Assembly: GCF_032062135.1 (NCBI RefSeq)
Contig: NC_092860.1
Location: 128,095,396-128,159,395 of the forward strand
Direction: 5' to 3'
From: Pyxicephalus adspersus
Lineage: Eukaryota; Chordata; Amphibia; Anura; Pyxicephalidae
DNA length: 64,000 nucleotides
Under the pieces are notes generated by a model. It did no database searches, had not been told where the DNA came from, and saw only the letters and a program-made list of their open reading frames with translations. Made by a program: the position numbers and the translations under genes. Within the stretch, counting starts at the first letter, position 1; each line of letters begins with the position of its first letter. Positions 62,664 through 64,000 of this stretch are shown piece after piece.

Positions 62664-63208
62664 ACCGTATTTTTCGCCGTATAAGACGCTCCGGAATATA
62701 AGATGCACCCAATTTTAAAGGAGGAAAATCTAGAAAAAAAGATTCTGAAAGATTATTTCCCTTCTGATCACTCATGTGCCATTCATACCGGTATTCCCCT
62801 TCTGATCACTCATGTGCCATTCAAATTCCCTTTCTGATCACTCTGTACCTTTCAAATTCCCTTTCTGATCACTCTGTGTCATTCAAACTCCCCTTCTGTT
62901 TACTCTGTCATTCAAATTCCCCTTCTGATCACTCTGCTTTTTTTCTATTGTACGGCAGTTAGGACAGGGAACAGCAGGTGGCGCTGTGCCGGCTTCTTTC
63001 GCTTTGCTTTACAGACAGGAGAAAACACAATGCTGGCAGAGGAGAGAAGAGAGACATGCTGCAGCCAGAGACACACGTAGGATCGGGTATCGGGTGAGTA
63101 TAATATTTTAAATATTTTTTTTAACACATTTGTCGTATAGGACGCACTAACTTTTCCCCCCAAGTTTTGGGGAAGAAAAAGTGCGTCTTATACAGCAAAA
63201 AATACGGT
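62664..63208. mobile_element. MITE with 25-bp terminal inverted repeat
   Basis: Ends accgtatttttcgccgtata (then agacgc) and its inverse (gcgtcttatacagcaaaaaa, then tacggt) bound 545 bp. A second pair of similar blocks (cgtataggacgcac) lies near 63135. The interior holds a minisatellite. This terminus type is widespread in vertebrates; superfamily not assigned. Confidence 0.75.
62759..62938. repeat. Minisatellite, about 31-bp period
   Basis: About 5.5 units of ccttctgatcactctgtgcc + attcaaattcc, with lengths from 29 to 39 bp. It gives a repetitive open frame (S-D-H-S motifs) with no sign of being a gene. Confidence 0.9.
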
Positions 63209-63384
63209 ACATAACAAGGTTGGAAGTGGAAGGATTAAGGTCGCAGAGGGTTGTGGGCATGGAAAAATCATAGAGGGAATTGGATGAAGGGGAAAAGGGG
63301 GTGGGGTGAAGGGATATAAGGTGCAAGGTGAGGAAAGTTCTTGAACCTTTTGGGAGTTGGGAAAGTTTCCCATCTTCCCTCCCT

Positions 63385-63755
63385 TTTTCAGGAGTTACAT
63401 GTAACGTTCAGGAAAACAGGGCCACTAGGGGGCGATACGGCTTGCACGGAGGTGGTGTGAGCCATGAGAAAGGCCATGGCGCAGAGTCTAAGCAGTAACC
63501 AGGTCTTCTCCAGAGCCTCTAGTGGTGAGGATGTTGCGCCGCTGGTTACTGCCAGGTTGCGGTCCTTGGGCACACCAAGGTGGGCAATATGAATCACGGT
63601 ACCAAATCACAAACAGGATAGTCAAGGGTTGAGGCTGGCAGCAAGTAAGAGAGGTCAGGTCACAAGCCAGGGGTCAATTGTCAGGGATCCAGGAGACAGA
63701 CACCAATGACACAGGGGCCCCTGTGGACACAGGGAACACAGGAGACACTTAGAAA
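63385..63755 (-). mobile_element. LTR-like fragment related to the solo LTR, antisense
   Basis: The minus strand reads atcctcacca(ct)agaggctct then gaagacctgg, matching the 3' part of the LTR at 39420-40101 (tcctcaccatcagaggctct, gaagacctgg). Upstream are similar pyrimidine-rich gtgacctgacctc repeats. Ends and target duplication not resolved. A 69-codon frame inside (63388-63597) is incidental. Confidence 0.55.
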
Positions 63756-63756
63756 A

Positions 63757-64000
63757 AGATGGCTATGCAAAAAAATGCACCTTGATGCTCATATTACAAC
63801 CAAACATTTGTAGCTCTCCAAGAGTTTTTAGACAATTTCTGTGTAATTATTTGCTTGTGTGTTTCCTAGAAAGCCCTTGACAATGGTTTTGAAAGATAAC
63901 CAAGCATTCTTTTCGACTTCTGACATTGTCCTGATGAAATGTTCATCTTTGATGAGCTGCCGAATCTGTGGACCATCAAACACACCGGCCTTTTTTTTTT
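63757..64000 (-). pseudogene. Transposase-like fragment, copy 3 (middle region), runs off window
   Basis: On the minus strand from the window edge: KAGVFDGPQIRQLIKDEHFI, then EVEKNAWLSFKTIVKGFLGN and NNYTEIV followed by a stop and LLESYKC. This is the central part of the same protein family as 33738-34256 and 46322-47695, a part missing from both. It continues past 64000. Confidence 0.75.

Larger units (their letters stand above)
58139..64000. other. Downstream ARAP2 intron sequence
   Basis: Holds an L2-type LINE end, a dispersed repeat, a MITE with minisatellite, an LTR-like fragment and a transposase fragment. 58980-62100 is otherwise AT-rich sequence in which I see nothing. No PH5 exon was found. 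Confidence 0.7.

Noticed and set aside
62759..62938. CRISPR-like spaced repeat
   Set aside because: Units are contiguous and variable without unique spacers; it is a minisatellite in a vertebrate transposon.

Overview
The window is vertebrate genomic DNA, most likely from a frog. It is AT-rich and intron-dominated, with one gene running left to right on the + strand and a heavy load of repeats. The amphibian call is an inference from the repeats: V-SINE-type SINEs sharing a 3' tail with an L2/CR1-like LINE, TTAA-type MITEs, palindromic MITEs, hAT elements, a Helitron-like element and a solo LTR. I cannot name the species.

The gene is ARAP2 (ArfGAP with RhoGAP, ankyrin repeat and PH domains 2). 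I find 16 internal coding exons between 5051 and 58138. Their splice phases all agree and together they give 2103 nt of open reading frame with no stop or frameshift. They run from the last part of the ArfGAP domain (5051-5136, 9728-9910), through the ankyrin region (11570-11744), PH3 (12516-23275), PH4 (24005 to about 32660) and RhoGAP (about 32700-53737), into the RA domain (54788-58138). The 5' part (SAM, PH1, PH2 and the ArfGAP zinc finger) and the 3' part (PH5 and tail) are not seen and probably lie outside the window; a missing exon could also sit in the 366-N gap at 1251-1616. The catalytic Arg of the ArfGAP is present, while the RhoGAP arginine-finger position is Leu. This fits the known ARAP2 role as an Arf GAP whose RhoGAP domain binds Rho without stimulating hydrolysis.

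The rest is intron and flank filled with transposons. The best lead in the hunt is a DNA-transposon family with a CxxC-rich N-terminus. It occurs as three separate broken fragments (33.7-34.3 kb, 46.3-47.7 kb, and on the minus strand 63.76-64.0 kb). The first lies between terminal inverted repeats of about 125 bp, which defines an element of about 1.5 kb. A second long-inverted-repeat element sits at 26.6-27.3 kb. Other well-bounded insertions are a solo LTR with a 5-bp target duplication (39420-40101), hAT elements with 8-bp (27507-28015) and 8-10-bp (3361-3682) duplications, MITEs with 4-bp TTAA/TTAG/TAAG duplications, a TTAA-flanked MITE (15496-15931), a Helitron-like element (8490-9441) and a MITE carrying a minisatellite (62664-63208). 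No other protein-coding host gene, tRNA, rRNA or CRISPR array is supported.
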